From: Bradyrhizobium sp. ARR65 | Lineage (GTDB): Bacteria > Pseudomonadota > Alphaproteobacteria > Rhizobiales > Xanthobacteraceae | Direction: 5' to 3' | DNA length: 64,000 nucleotides | NCBI RefSeq assembly: GCF_000472385.1 | Contig: NZ_AWZU01000016.1 | Location: forward strand, 24,587 to 88,586 | Shown here: in pieces, positions 55,602 through 64,000 of the stretch | Layout of the letters: each line of letters opens with the position of its first letter | Position numbering within the stretch: the first letter of the stretch is position 1 | Notes under the pieces: generated by a model | Database searches by the model: none | What the model was told of the DNA's origin: nothing | The model's input: only the letters and a program-made list of their open reading frames with translations | Program-made: the position numbers and the translations under genes

Positions 55602-56927
55602 TCAGGCCGGCTGGCTGCTGTGGTTTCCGTTCTCGACGCCCGTCAATTCGCGGCCGCGCGTTTCCGGAAGTGACAGAGTCATCGCAAGAAAGACGATGAT
55701 CGCGGGCACGACGACCAGCATGCCAAAAGCGAGCTCGCCGCCGAACAGCGCCGCCGCCATCGGCACGACCACGGGCGCGAAGCTGCCGACGCCGCGACCG
55801 GCCATGTAGATGACCGACACCGCGGTCGACCGCACTTCGATCGGGTAGATCTCCGACAGCCAGGTCCCGACCACGCCAAGCGCGGAATTGCCGATCACGA
55901 ACGCGATGTAAGTCCAGAACATCGGGAAACCGAGCAGGCTTCCCGCGTATTTCTCGTGCGCGAAGATATAGAGGCAGCCCGCCATCACGCCCCAGGAGAG
56001 CCCCGGCACCAGCGCGCCGAAGCGGCGACCGAAGGCATCGTTGAGCGCGCCCATGCTGATATAGGAGCAGCCGCCAACGACGGAGGCGATGACGGAGATG
56101 TTGCGCACCACTTCAGGCGGCGCGGCAAGCGACTTCTGCATCAAAGTCGGCATGAAGACGACGATCCCGTAATAGCTGAACATGTAGGCCATCATCCAGG
56201 CGAGACACATCAGCGAAATCGGCAACAGCCTGCCCTTGAACATCAAGAGCAGCGTGTTGGTGGTCTTCACCTTGTTTTCGACCAGACCGCTCTTGCGCGC
56301 GCGGTCGAACTGCAGCCAGGCCTTGGATTCGGGCATGAAGAAGCGGATGAAGATCATCAGGACGATCGGCGAGCCGCCGGTGAGCAGCGCGACGCGCCAG
56401 CCCCAATCGAGACTGAAGGACGTGGTCGCCCAGACGCCGACGATCGAGGCGCCGGCGCTAGCCAGCACCGCGCTGCCCTGGATGAACGCGCTGCCGAGAC
56501 CGCGGCGATCCTTGTTCCAGGCCTCGTTGAACAGCACCATGCCCGCGCCCCACTCACCGCCAAGGCCGACTCCAGTGATGAAACGCAGGATCGCGAGGCT
56601 CGGATAATCCCAGGCGAAGGCGGAGGCGATCGAGCCGGCCGCGAAAACGCCGAGCGTGAGCTGCAGCGCCTGCTTACGGCCGAGGCGGTCCCCAAGCCAG
56701 CCGAACAACGCGCCACCGATCACCGATCCGATCAGGGTCAGGCTGGTGACGCTCGCGACCTGCGTCAGCGAAATGTGCAGCGACGCCTGGATCGAGCTCA
56801 TTAGGAACGGCATGATCAGCACGTCGTACAGATCGAGCGCGAAGCCGAGCATGCAGGAAAAGATGATGGCGGCACGCTCGCGCGTCGTGTAGGTGCCGGC
56901 TGAGGAAAGTGCGGAATGTTCGACCAT
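55602..56927 (-). CDS. MFS transporter, metabolite:H+ symporter type
   Basis: 441 residues with about twelve membrane segments. The motif A loop GWLGDRLGRKQALQL after TM2 and the LRFITGVGLGGEWGAGMVLF segment match the AAHS/MHS-type acid symporters. A repeat of the motif occurs in ALNDAFGRRFGAL. It probably imports the acid degraded by this operon. It lies 23 nt before the FAH gene and 41 nt after the flavin reductase gene. Confidence 0.9.
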   Translation of the reverse strand: MVEHSALSSAGTYTTRERAAIIFSCMLGFALDLYDVLIMPFLMSSIQASLHISLTQVASVTSLTLIGSVIGGALFGWLGDRLGRKQALQLTLGVFAAGSIASAFAWDYPSLAILRFITGVGLGGEWGAGMVLFNEAWNKDRRGLGSAFIQGSAVLASAGASIVGVWATTSFSLDWGWRVALLTGGSPIVLMIFIRFFMPESKAWLQFDRARKSGLVENKVKTTNTLLLMFKGRLLPISLMCLAWMMAYMFSYYGIVVFMPTLMQKSLAAPPEVVRNISVIASVVGGCSYISMGALNDAFGRRFGALVPGLSWGVMAGCLYIFAHEKYAGSLLGFPMFWTYIAFVIGNSALGVVGTWLSEIYPIEVRSTAVSVIYMAGRGVGSFAPVVVPMAAALFGGELAFGMLVVVPAIIVFLAMTLSLPETRGRELTGVENGNHSSQPA

Positions 56928-56968
56928 GATGAAGTTGCTTCTGCTGGGTCCCGCGGCCGGCGCGCTGT

Positions 56969-57586
56969 TCAGTCGGGCGACTTCGGGGTTTGGAATACGG
57001 TGCGCAGCGTGACGATCTCGCCGAGCCGCGCGTAGCGGGGACCGCCGATGCGGGCGATCGGATCGAGCGCCTCGGTTTCGATCTTGCCGTTGTTCACGAG
57101 GTCGTCGCGGATATGAAACATCACGACCTCGCCGACGATCAGACGGCTGCGCGCCTCGCCGAACTCAAGGCACTGCCGGAAGCGGCATTCCATGGCAACC
57201 GGCGGTGCCGCGAGCCGCGGCACCTTGATGTGCTCGCTCGGCCGCACCTCGAGCTTAAGCAGTTCGACCTCGCTGACATCTGGCGGATGCTCGACCGAGC
57301 TCTCGTGCAGCGCGCTCATCAGCGGCGTGTCGGCGATGTGGATGACATATTCTTCGGTATCGAGAATGTTATGCGCAGTATCCTTGTAAACGCCGGCCTT
57401 GCGGCCGATGCTGACCGCGAGCATCGGCGGCTTCTGCGAGACGAAGGTGAAGGCGCTGAAGGGCGCGAGGTTGACGACACCCTTGGCCGACAAGCTCGTC
57501 ACCCAGGCGATCGGGCGCGGCACGACGATACCGGTCATCAGCCGGTAAATCCGCTCCGCGCCGAGTTCGGAAGGATCGATCCGCAT
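56969..57586 (-). CDS. Flavin reductase-like FMN-binding protein
   Basis: 205 residues from ATG 57586; a longer frame upstream is rich in repeats of GC codons and overlaps the promoter region. The split-barrel core is RLMTGIVVPRPIAWVTSLSA, then FTFVSQKPPMLAVSIGR and TAHNILDTEEYVIHIADTPL. It would bind FMN and either reduce flavin for a monooxygenase or use flavin directly. It heads the operon, divergent from the IclR regulator. The operon's own flavin monooxygenase appears decayed (51596-52507). Confidence 0.85.
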   Translation of the reverse strand: MRIDPSELGAERIYRLMTGIVVPRPIAWVTSLSAKGVVNLAPFSAFTFVSQKPPMLAVSIGRKAGVYKDTAHNILDTEEYVIHIADTPLMSALHESSVEHPPDVSEVELLKLEVRPSEHIKVPRLAAPPVAMECRFRQCLEFGEARSRLIVGEVVMFHIRDDLVNNGKIETEALDPIARIGGPRYARLGEIVTLRTVFQTPKSPD

Positions 57587-57801
57587 GGCTGCGTCGCGGT
57601 CAGGCCCGCGCCTGGCGGCGCCGAGATCGGCCGTTGCTGCGCCTGTGGCAACCACCGCTGTTGCGAGACATCTCGTCGCATCCTCCCTGGATGGATCACG
57701 GTCCACCATCTTTTGTTGCGAGCCTGATCGAGGACGGCCCGATCCGACGCGCAATCATCCGATCCGGGGCCTTTACGTGTCGACCGAATTGTGCCGTTTC
57801 T

Positions 57802-57816
57802 GTCCACAATATGGAC
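57802..57816. promoter_or_regulatory. Palindrome GTCCA-N5-TGGAC, candidate IclR operator
   Basis: GTCCACAATATGGAC is a perfect 5-bp inverted repeat around CAATA. It lies in the divergent region between the flavin reductase and IclR genes and covers an ATG at 57811. That position fits an autoregulatory operator and argues for translation of the regulator from a later ATG (57835). Confidence 0.55.
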
Positions 57817-57834
57817 GATGGGGTGCCTGACATC

Positions 57835-58623
57835 ATGGACATGGGAGCCGCTCCGAAGACGGAACCGAGGCGAGGGGCGCAAGCCATTCGCCGCGCGCTG
57901 GCGGTCCTGCGCATTCTGGCCGCAGGCCGTGAGACCGGCCTGCCGCTCGCCGAGGTCGTGCAGGCAACCGGACTGACCCGCCCGACCGTGCATCGGATCG
58001 TTCATGTGCTGATCGAAGAAGGAATCGTCGAGCGCCACGAAAAAACTGGCCGCTACGCGATCGGCAGTCAGGTCCCTGAACTCGCGCTGGCCCGCCCCTC
58101 ACGGTCGCCGCTGCTCGCGGCCGCAGACGAGATTCTCAAGCGGACCTCGCGAGAGGTCGGCGACACCCTGTTTCTCACGGTGCGCACCGGCAACGATACG
58201 CTGTGCGTCGACCGCAGGATCGGCTCTTTCCCGATCCAGGTGCTTTCGATCGAGATCGGTGCGCGGCGCCCGCTTGGCGTCAGCAGCGCGGGGGTAGCGA
58301 TCCTGGCCGCGATGCCGGCCCAGGAAGCGCGAAAGATCGTCGCAGCCAATGAGGCGAGGTTCGTGTCGTATCGAACCAACGCGGCGACCGTGCTGGCGCA
58401 GATCGCGGCCGCAAGACGGCGCGGCTACAATCTGCGCGAAGTGGGACTCGTGCCGGGCACGAAGTCCATTTCCACATGGATCAAGACCCCCGATAGCCGT
58501 CCGGCGGCAGCCATAACCGTGTCAGCGGTTCGCATGCGGCTTGGCCCTCGTCGTGAGCCGGAGCTGGCCGAGATTCTGTTGGATGCGGCCCGGTCGATCG
58601 AGCAGAAGATACGATCGCCGTGA
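57835..58623 (+). CDS. IclR family transcriptional regulator
   Basis: 262 residues from ATG 57835 (ATG 57811 overlaps the palindrome and lacks a ribosome-binding site). N-terminal winged HTH: AQAIRRALAVLRILAAGRET, then GLTRPTVHRIVHVLIEEGIV. The C-terminal effector domain has LGVSSAGVAILAAMPAQEA and GYNLREVGLVPGTKSIS. IclR proteins commonly control adjacent aromatic or carbon-acid genes in response to a pathway metabolite. It is divergent from the six-gene operon and in line with the ABC importer genes. Confidence 0.92.
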   Translation: MDMGAAPKTEPRRGAQAIRRALAVLRILAAGRETGLPLAEVVQATGLTRPTVHRIVHVLIEEGIVERHEKTGRYAIGSQVPELALARPSRSPLLAAADEILKRTSREVGDTLFLTVRTGNDTLCVDRRIGSFPIQVLSIEIGARRPLGVSSAGVAILAAMPAQEARKIVAANEARFVSYRTNAATVLAQIAAARRRGYNLREVGLVPGTKSISTWIKTPDSRPAAAITVSAVRMRLGPRREPELAEILLDAARSIEQKIRSP

Positions 58624-58769
58624 TCGCCGCTGTTTCAGCCCGCGCGCCATTCCGCCGCGCGGAAAGGCGCCGGACTTGTCAACGCGGAGTCATTCGCGCA
58701 GTATGGCTGAAATTGTGCCGCGCAACACGGCCAATACCAAAGTCGACACGCAAGCGAGGAAACAAGAAA

Positions 58770-60002
58770 ATGCTCAAGATAACGAGGGTCATCGCCGTGA
58801 CCCTGCCGATGCTCAGTGGGGCTGCCTACGCGCAGGACACCGTCAAGATCGGCTATATCGATCCTCTCTCCGGGGGCGGCGCCAGTGTCGGCGAAGGCGG
58901 GTTGAAAACCTTTCAGTATCTGGCCGATGAACTCAACGCCAAGGGCGGCATTCTCGGTCATAAAGTCGAGATCCTGCCGCTCGACAACAAGACCAATCCG
59001 CAGGAAAGCCTCGTTCAGGCCCAGAAGGCGATCGATGCGGGCGCTCATTACATCACCCAAGGCAACGGCTCCTCGGTCGGCGCGGCGCTGGAGGATTTCG
59101 TCACCAAGAACAACACGCGCAACCCCGGCAAGGAAGTGCTCTACTTCAACTATGCCGCGGTCGAGCCGAGCATGACCAACGAGAAGTGCAGCTTCTGGCA
59201 TTTCCGCTGGGACGCCAACTCGGACATCAAGATGGAAGCCCTCACCAATTACATGAAGGGCAATTCGTCCATCAAGAAAGTCTATCTGATCAACCAGGAC
59301 TATTCGTTCGGCCAGTCGGTGCGGACCCAGGCGCGCAAGATGCTGGGAGAAAAGCGGCCTGATGTGCAAATTGTCGGCGACGAACTGCACCCGCTGCTCA
59401 AGATCACCGACTTCTCGCCCTATATCGCCAAGATCAAGGCGTCGGGCGCTGATAGCGTCGTGACCGGCAATTGGGGACAGGATATCGCCCTCCTGCTGAA
59501 GGCGGCGGCCGATGCCGGGCTCAAGGTCAACTGGTACACCTATTATGCCGGCGGTGCCGGCGGCCCGACCGCGATTAAGCAGGCCAATCTCGATCATCAG
59601 GTATTTCAGATCACCGAAGGCTTCGCCAATTCCGGCGATGAGGCCGCGATGGAGTTCGAGAAGGCATTCCGGGCCAAGGTCGGCCTGTCGCTCTGGTATC
59701 CGCGCGCGGTCAACGAGATGCGCATGTTCAAGGCGGCCGCCGAAAAGGCCAACTCGATCGATCCGGTGAAAGTTGCCGCCGCGCTCGAGGACATGAAGTT
59801 CGACGTTCTCGATGGCGGCAGCGGTATCATGCGCAAGGACGATCATCAGTTCTTCCAACCGATCTACATCTCCTCGTTCGGCAGCCGCAGCGAGAAGGAG
59901 CCGTTCGACGAGGAGAACACCGGCTGGGGCTGGCGCCTGGTCTCAAAGGTCGATACGCCGCAGACCGTGTTGCCCACCACCTGCAAGATGACGCGGCCAT
60001 GA
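58770..60002 (+). CDS. ABC transporter substrate-binding protein, branched-chain amino acid type
   Basis: 410 residues from ATG 58770, with GAGGA upstream. A signal peptide (1-22, ITRVIAVTLPMLSGAAYA) precedes a two-lobed periplasmic-binding fold: VKIGYIDPLSGGGASVGEGG, GILGHKVEILPLDNKTNPQE, NQDYSFGQSVRTQARKMLG and IKASGADSVVTGNWGQDIAL. This Peripla_BP_6 type binds amino acids, amides, urea or aromatic acids. Context suggests a compound broken down by the operon; the ligand is unknown. Gap to the first permease gene is 144 nt. Confidence 0.92.
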   Translation: MLKITRVIAVTLPMLSGAAYAQDTVKIGYIDPLSGGGASVGEGGLKTFQYLADELNAKGGILGHKVEILPLDNKTNPQESLVQAQKAIDAGAHYITQGNGSSVGAALEDFVTKNNTRNPGKEVLYFNYAAVEPSMTNEKCSFWHFRWDANSDIKMEALTNYMKGNSSIKKVYLINQDYSFGQSVRTQARKMLGEKRPDVQIVGDELHPLLKITDFSPYIAKIKASGADSVVTGNWGQDIALLLKAAADAGLKVNWYTYYAGGAGGPTAIKQANLDHQVFQITEGFANSGDEAAMEFEKAFRAKVGLSLWYPRAVNEMRMFKAAAEKANSIDPVKVAAALEDMKFDVLDGGSGIMRKDDHQFFQPIYISSFGSRSEKEPFDEENTGWGWRLVSKVDTPQTVLPTTCKMTRP

Positions 60003-60146
60003 CGGGCGCGCGCGTCCGTTCCCACTCCGGAGATCCGGAGCGGGACCGACGTCTGCGTCGCCACCAGGCCAGAGCCGACGGAGCGGCAATTCCAGGTCGC
60101 TGCTCCGCGACCACGCAAGGCGCGCGTGGCTACCAACGAGTGAAAC

Positions 60147-61094
60147 GTGCTTGAGCTGATCGTAATTTCGACCCTCAACGGCGTCCTGTTCGGGATGCTG
60201 TTGTTCCTTTTGTCCAGTGGGCTCACCGTCATCTTCAGCATGATGGGCGTGCTCAATTTCGCCCATGCGAGCTTCTATATGCTGGGCGCATTCTTTGGCT
60301 ATCAGCTCACCAAGTGGATCGGGTTCTGGCCGGCGCTGGTGCTCGCCCCGCTGCTTGTCGGCGCGGTCGGCATGGCGGTCGAGCGGTACGGCCTGCGCAA
60401 CACCCATAAGCACGGGCACGTCGCCGAATTGCTGCTGACCTTCGGGCTCGCCTTTGCCATCGAGGAAATCGTCTCGATGATCTGGGGCAAGAGCCCGGTG
60501 GACTATCGCGTGCCGACGGCGCTGGACTTTCCGGCCTTCACCGTGTTCTCCACCAACTATCCCGCCTACAAGATCTTCATGCTGACGGTTTCGGTCGCGA
60601 TCTTCGTGGCGCTGCTGATCGCGCTCAAGCGGACCCGGATCGGACTGATTGTGCAGGCCGCGCTGACGCATCCCAACATGGTCGGACATCTCGGCCATAA
60701 TGTCGGACGGGTGTTCATGCTGGTGTTCGGCGTCGGCAGCGCGCTTGCCGGGCTCGCCGGTGTCATCGCCGGTCCGGCGCTGGTGACGCAGTCCGACATG
60801 GCCGCCCTGCTCGGCCCGATCCTGTTTGTCGTGATCGTGTTCGGCGGCCTCGGCTCCTTGCCGGGCGCATTCATCGCCTCGCTCTTCATCGGGCTGGTAC
60901 AGACCTTTGCGGTCGCGCTGAACGGCTCGCTCGCCAGTGCGTTCGGGCCGCTGGATTCGAGCGTCGGACCTTCGGTCCTCAGCGACATCTGGAATGTCAC
61001 GATCGCCCAGATCGCGCCGGTTCTGCCCTATGTGCTGTTGGTGCTGATCCTGATCGTCCGTCCCATGGGCCTGCTCGGGACGCGCGAAACATGA
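60147..61094 (+). CDS. livH: ABC transporter permease, LivH type
   Basis: 315 residues from GTG 60147. About eight membrane segments, opening LLFLLSSGLTVIFSMMGVLN then FAHASFYMLGAFFGY, the LivH pattern. The conserved GGLGSLPGAFIASLFIGLVQ marks the EAA-like loop. It pairs with the LivM-type protein to form the channel. Its last codons overlap the start of the next gene by 4 nt (ATGA). Confidence 0.93.
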   Translation: MLELIVISTLNGVLFGMLLFLLSSGLTVIFSMMGVLNFAHASFYMLGAFFGYQLTKWIGFWPALVLAPLLVGAVGMAVERYGLRNTHKHGHVAELLLTFGLAFAIEEIVSMIWGKSPVDYRVPTALDFPAFTVFSTNYPAYKIFMLTVSVAIFVALLIALKRTRIGLIVQAALTHPNMVGHLGHNVGRVFMLVFGVGSALAGLAGVIAGPALVTQSDMAALLGPILFVVIVFGGLGSLPGAFIASLFIGLVQTFAVALNGSLASAFGPLDSSVGPSVLSDIWNVTIAQIAPVLPYVLLVLILIVRPMGLLGTRET

Positions 61095-62395
61095 CCAGCA
61101 CCATGACTTCCGCGCCTGATATCGCCGCGACGCCATCCGGCCAAGCCTTGCGCTTCTACGGTCTCTGGGCAATCGCGGCGATTGCGCTCGTCGTGTTGCC
61201 GCTGGTCTTCTCCTCGGGCGGCTCGCTCACCTCCTTCAGCCTGATCGGTATCGCGATTATCTTCGCGTTGTCCTACAACATTCTGCTTGGCGAGACCGGC
61301 CTGCTCTCATTCGGCCATGCGGTTCATTACGGGCTTGGCGGCTTTGCCGCCGTCCATCTGATGAACGCAGTCGCCGCGCGGGGATGGCCGATCCCGCTGC
61401 CCCTGATTCCGCTGGTCGGCGGCATCGGCGGCCTCGCCTTCGCGCTCCTGATCGGCTGGGTGATGACCCGGCGCGCGGGCACGGTGTTCGCGATGATCTC
61501 GCTCGGCATCGGCGAACTGGTCGCATCCTCGTCGCTGATCCTGCGCAGCGTATTCGGCGGCGAATCCGGCATCACCACCGATCGCACCGCGCTGCCGCAC
61601 ATCTTCGGCTGGAGCTTCGGGCCGCAAATTCAGGTCTATTACCTGATCGCATTCTGGGTCTTTGTCGCCGCGATGGCGATGTACGCCCTCACCCGCACGC
61701 CGCTCGGGCGGATTTGCAATGCGGTCCGCGACAATCCCGGGCGTGTCGAGTTCATCGGCTACGATCCTCACGTCGTTCGCTATCTCGCCTATTGTTTTGC
61801 CGGCTTCTTTGCCGGCATCGCGGGCGGCTTGGCCGCGGTCAATTTCGAGATCGCGAACTCCGCCTATCTCGGGGCGGTGCAGTCGGGCCTGGTGCTGTTC
61901 GCGACCTTCATCGGTGGCACGGCCTATTTCTTTGGTCCGATCCTGGGCGCCATCCTGGTGACTTATCTGCAGCTCGGGCTGACCAATGTGACCAGCGTCT
62001 GGCAGCTCTATTTCGGCATCATCTTTATCGCCATCGTGATGTTCGCGCCGGGCGGCATTGCCGGCCTTCTGATGATGCACCGGCCGCTGATCCGCGCCGG
62101 AACGCTTACCATGGTGATTCCGTCCTATCTGGTCGCCGCGCTCCCGACGCTGGCGCTGGCCTGCGGTGTCATTCTCTCGATCGAGACAGTGGCGCGCTAC
62201 ACCGCGAGCGAGGGCGACGGCAACATCATCAACCTGCTCGGCATCCCGTTCAACGCGACCGCACCTGCGACCTGGGTCACGGCAGCCATCCTGATCGTCG
62301 GCGGCTTCATCGTCGGCCGCATCACCTGGCGACGCATCGCAGACGCCTGGGACCGCGCCGGCAGCATCGCCCGTGACCGGGGGTATCTCGCGTGA
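61091..62395 (+). CDS. livM: ABC transporter permease, LivM type
   Basis: 434 residues. Around ten membrane segments, with the LivM block YNILLGETGLLSFGHAVHYG and RTPLGRICNAVRDNPGRVEF. The C-terminal part carries four extra segments (IRAGTLTMVIPSYLVAALPT onward), making it longer than the usual LivM of 330-420 residues. It overlaps livH and livG by 4 nt each, showing a single transcript. Confidence 0.93.
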   Translation: MTSTMTSAPDIAATPSGQALRFYGLWAIAAIALVVLPLVFSSGGSLTSFSLIGIAIIFALSYNILLGETGLLSFGHAVHYGLGGFAAVHLMNAVAARGWPIPLPLIPLVGGIGGLAFALLIGWVMTRRAGTVFAMISLGIGELVASSSLILRSVFGGESGITTDRTALPHIFGWSFGPQIQVYYLIAFWVFVAAMAMYALTRTPLGRICNAVRDNPGRVEFIGYDPHVVRYLAYCFAGFFAGIAGGLAAVNFEIANSAYLGAVQSGLVLFATFIGGTAYFFGPILGAILVTYLQLGLTNVTSVWQLYFGIIFIAIVMFAPGGIAGLLMMHRPLIRAGTLTMVIPSYLVAALPTLALACGVILSIETVARYTASEGDGNIINLLGIPFNATAPATWVTAAILIVGGFIVGRITWRRIADAWDRAGSIARDRGYLA

Positions 62396-63141
62396 CGCCA
62401 GCCATCGAAGTTCGCGCCGTCGAAAAGCGCTTCGGCAATGTGAGCATCATCCACGACCTCAATCTGAGCGTCGCGAAAGGTGAGCGCCACGCCATCATCG
62501 GCCCCAATGGCGCCGGCAAGTCCACGACGTTCAACCTGATCAGCGGCTATATCAGGCCGAGTTCGGGTGAGATCCGGCTGAACGGCGACGTCATCTCGGG
62601 ATTGCGGCCGTTCGAGATCAATCGGCGCGGCCTGTCGCGTTCGTTCCAGGTGACCAACGTATTCGCCCGCATGACCGTGTGGGAGAACGTTCGCTGCGCC
62701 GTGCTTTGGGCCACCGGCTACCGCTATGGGTTCTGGAAGAACGTGGACGAGTTGCCGGAGGTTCGGCGACGCACTGCCGAGATCCTGGAGGACATTCATT
62801 TAAGCCACCGCCGCGACGTGCCGGCGGGACTTCTCACCTATGCCGAGCAGCGCGAACTCGAGATCGGCATCACCATCGCCGGCGGCGCCAACGTCATCAT
62901 GCTGGACGAGCCGACCGCCGGCATGAGCCACGCGGAGACCGAACGCGCCGTCGCCCTGATCCGCCGGCTCACCGAGGGGCGCACCCTTGTCATCGTCGAG
63001 CACGACATGAGCGTGGTGTTCGGCCTCGCCGACCGTATCTCGGTCCTGGTCTACGGCCGCATCATCGCCTCCGGCACGCCCGAGGAGATCCGCGGCAACC
63101 CGAAGGTCAAGGAAGCCTATCTCGGCGAGGAGGCGCATTGA
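62392..63141 (+). CDS. livG: ABC transporter ATPase, LivG type
   Basis: 249 residues from GTG 62392. Walker A is the standard GPNGAGKSTTFNLISG. The LivG-specific DVISGLRPFEINRRGLSRSF and the signature-like region LLTYAEQRELEIGITIAGG follow, then Walker B VIMLDEPTAGMSHAET and H-loop IVEHDMSVVFGLADR. The signature reads LTYAEQRELE, as in LivG proteins, rather than LSGGQ. The stop overlaps the next start by one base (TGATG). Confidence 0.93.
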   Translation: MTPAIEVRAVEKRFGNVSIIHDLNLSVAKGERHAIIGPNGAGKSTTFNLISGYIRPSSGEIRLNGDVISGLRPFEINRRGLSRSFQVTNVFARMTVWENVRCAVLWATGYRYGFWKNVDELPEVRRRTAEILEDIHLSHRRDVPAGLLTYAEQRELEIGITIAGGANVIMLDEPTAGMSHAETERAVALIRRLTEGRTLVIVEHDMSVVFGLADRISVLVYGRIIASGTPEEIRGNPKVKEAYLGEEAH

Positions 63142-63836
63142 TGCTCGAGGTCAGGGATCTGCACGCCTATTACGGCAAGAGCCACATCCTCCAGGGTGTC
63201 GATCTCTCCATCTCGGCCGGCGAGGTGGTGAGCCTGCTTGGCCGCAACGGCGTCGGCCGCTCAACCACGGTCAAGGCGATCATGGGCGAGGTGCCGCCAC
63301 AGGGCAGGATCCGCTTCAAGGGACAGGACATCGCAGGACTCCCGAGCCACAAGATCGCGCGGTTAGGGCTCGGTTATGTGCCGGAGCACCGCGACATCTT
63401 CCCCGGCCTCACGGTCCGTCAGAACCTGCTGCTCGGCATCAAGGATACGCGTCGTCCCGGCAAATGGCGACTTCAGGACATGCTCGACATGTTCCCGAAC
63501 CTCGCAGCGCGCGCCGATACGCCCGCCGGTGTGCTGTCCGGCGGCGAAAAGCAGATGCTGACAACCTGCCGGACCCTGATGGGCGACCCCGAGCTCATCA
63601 TGATCGATGAACCGACCGAGGGTCTCGCGCCACTGATCGTACAGCAGGTCGGCGACCTGATCGCGCATATCGCGAAAGCGGGCGTGGCCATTCTCCTGGT
63701 CGAACAGAAGCTATCGATCGCGCTCAGGATTTCGCATCGGGTCTACATCATGGGCCATGGCCGCATCGTGTTCGAGGGCACGCCCGACGAGCTCAGGGAC
63801 AACGACGCCGTGCGCAGGGAGTGGCTCGAGGTTTAG
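63141..63836 (+). CDS. livF: ABC transporter ATPase, LivF type, Walker A Lys replaced by Arg
   Basis: 231 residues from ATG 63141. The Walker A loop reads GRNGVGRSTT, with CGC (Arg) where Lys is nearly universal. The signature LSGGEKQMLTTCRTLMG is otherwise LivF-like, and Walker B LIMIDEPTEGLAP and the H-loop region LLVEQKLSIAL are normal. As its partner LivG has an intact site, the importer could work with one degenerate site. It is the last gene of the ABC operon. Substitution by Arg usually lowers ATP hydrolysis strongly in tested NTPases. Confidence 0.93.
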   Translation: MLEVRDLHAYYGKSHILQGVDLSISAGEVVSLLGRNGVGRSTTVKAIMGEVPPQGRIRFKGQDIAGLPSHKIARLGLGYVPEHRDIFPGLTVRQNLLLGIKDTRRPGKWRLQDMLDMFPNLAARADTPAGVLSGGEKQMLTTCRTLMGDPELIMIDEPTEGLAPLIVQQVGDLIAHIAKAGVAILLVEQKLSIALRISHRVYIMGHGRIVFEGTPDELRDNDAVRREWLEV

Positions 63837-63877
63837 AGCGGTCGCCGATGTGCGTGAATCGCGCGCTCGACCTCCGT

Positions 63878-64000
63878 CATCATTGCGAGCGCGAGCGAAG
63901 CAATCCAGACTTTCTCCGCGGATGCGGCCTGGATTGCTTCCGCCTACGCGCAAAGGCGCTTCGGCGGGACTTCACGCCTCGCCATAGCTCGCGCAGCGAG
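63878..64000. repeat. Palindromic repeat, different family, reaching the window edge
   Basis: GTCATCATTGCGAGCGCGAG then CGAAGCAATCCAG, and further on the inverse CTGGATTGCTTCCG. This ATTGCGAGC/GCAATCCAG design differs from the CCCGGAATGAC elements elsewhere. It follows the livF stop and continues past the window end. Confidence 0.7.

Overview
The window is 64 kb of GC-rich, gene-dense chromosomal DNA. Gene content and protein features point to an alphaproteobacterium of the order Hyphomicrobiales, most likely Bradyrhizobium or a close relative (Nitrobacteraceae). The main reasons are the pckA / chvI-chvG / short hprK / EIIA-Man / HPr block typical of the order, the DUF2865 secreted protein, and about fifteen GC-rich palindromic intergenic repeats of the Bradyrhizobium repetitive type. 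The species call is inference from remembered family features; no search was run. I see no rRNA, tRNA, CRISPR array, transposase, integrase or phage gene.

Layout. 1-17 kb is mostly housekeeping: the 5' part of dnaX (minus strand, running off the left edge), the small SRP RNA (ffs), a HIT protein and nudC, an Lrp/AsnC regulator, phosphomannomutase/phosphoglucomutase, a membrane-anchored retropepsin-like protease, hrpB, UDP-glucose dehydrogenase, an acyltransferase, polA (with a degraded proofreading site), a LysE exporter, a GST and pyrE. 17-25 kb holds a DUF2865 protein, a small unknown gene behind a promoter with a LexA-box-like direct repeat, a small secreted protein, glgP, an acyl-CoA thioesterase and pckA. 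25-30 kb is the signalling block: a HugZ-like heme protein, the ChvI/ChvG two-component system, HPr kinase, EIIA-Man and HPr. 30-41 kb carries an ArnT-like glycosyltransferase, lepA, a flavin-dependent monooxygenase of the acyl-CoA dehydrogenase fold, a chemoreceptor, a DUF1801 protein, a PAS-GGDEF-EAL protein with a broken GGDEF motif, and the murein endopeptidase mepA. 41-51 kb has modABC (ModC without its Mop domain), a CoA-transferase paired with a GrdB/PrdB-like reductase protein in which Cys replaces selenocysteine, an outer-membrane protein, acetoacetyl-CoA synthetase, htpX and an exported protein with a possible Cys-His-Asp triad.

51.6-63.8 kb looks like an accessory catabolic module. 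A six-gene minus-strand operon (flavin reductase, MFS transporter, FAH-family enzyme, HpaH-type hydratase, RidA-family protein, LigI-like amidohydrolase) is divergent from an IclR regulator. The regulator is followed by a five-gene branched-chain-amino-acid-type ABC importer. A decayed FAD monooxygenase sits at the far end of the operon. Together they suggest uptake of an aromatic or nitrogen-containing acid and degradation of a ring-cleavage product. No ring-cleavage dioxygenase is present, so the substrate is unknown. This module and the GrdB-like/CoA-transferase pair are the best candidates for undescribed biology here.
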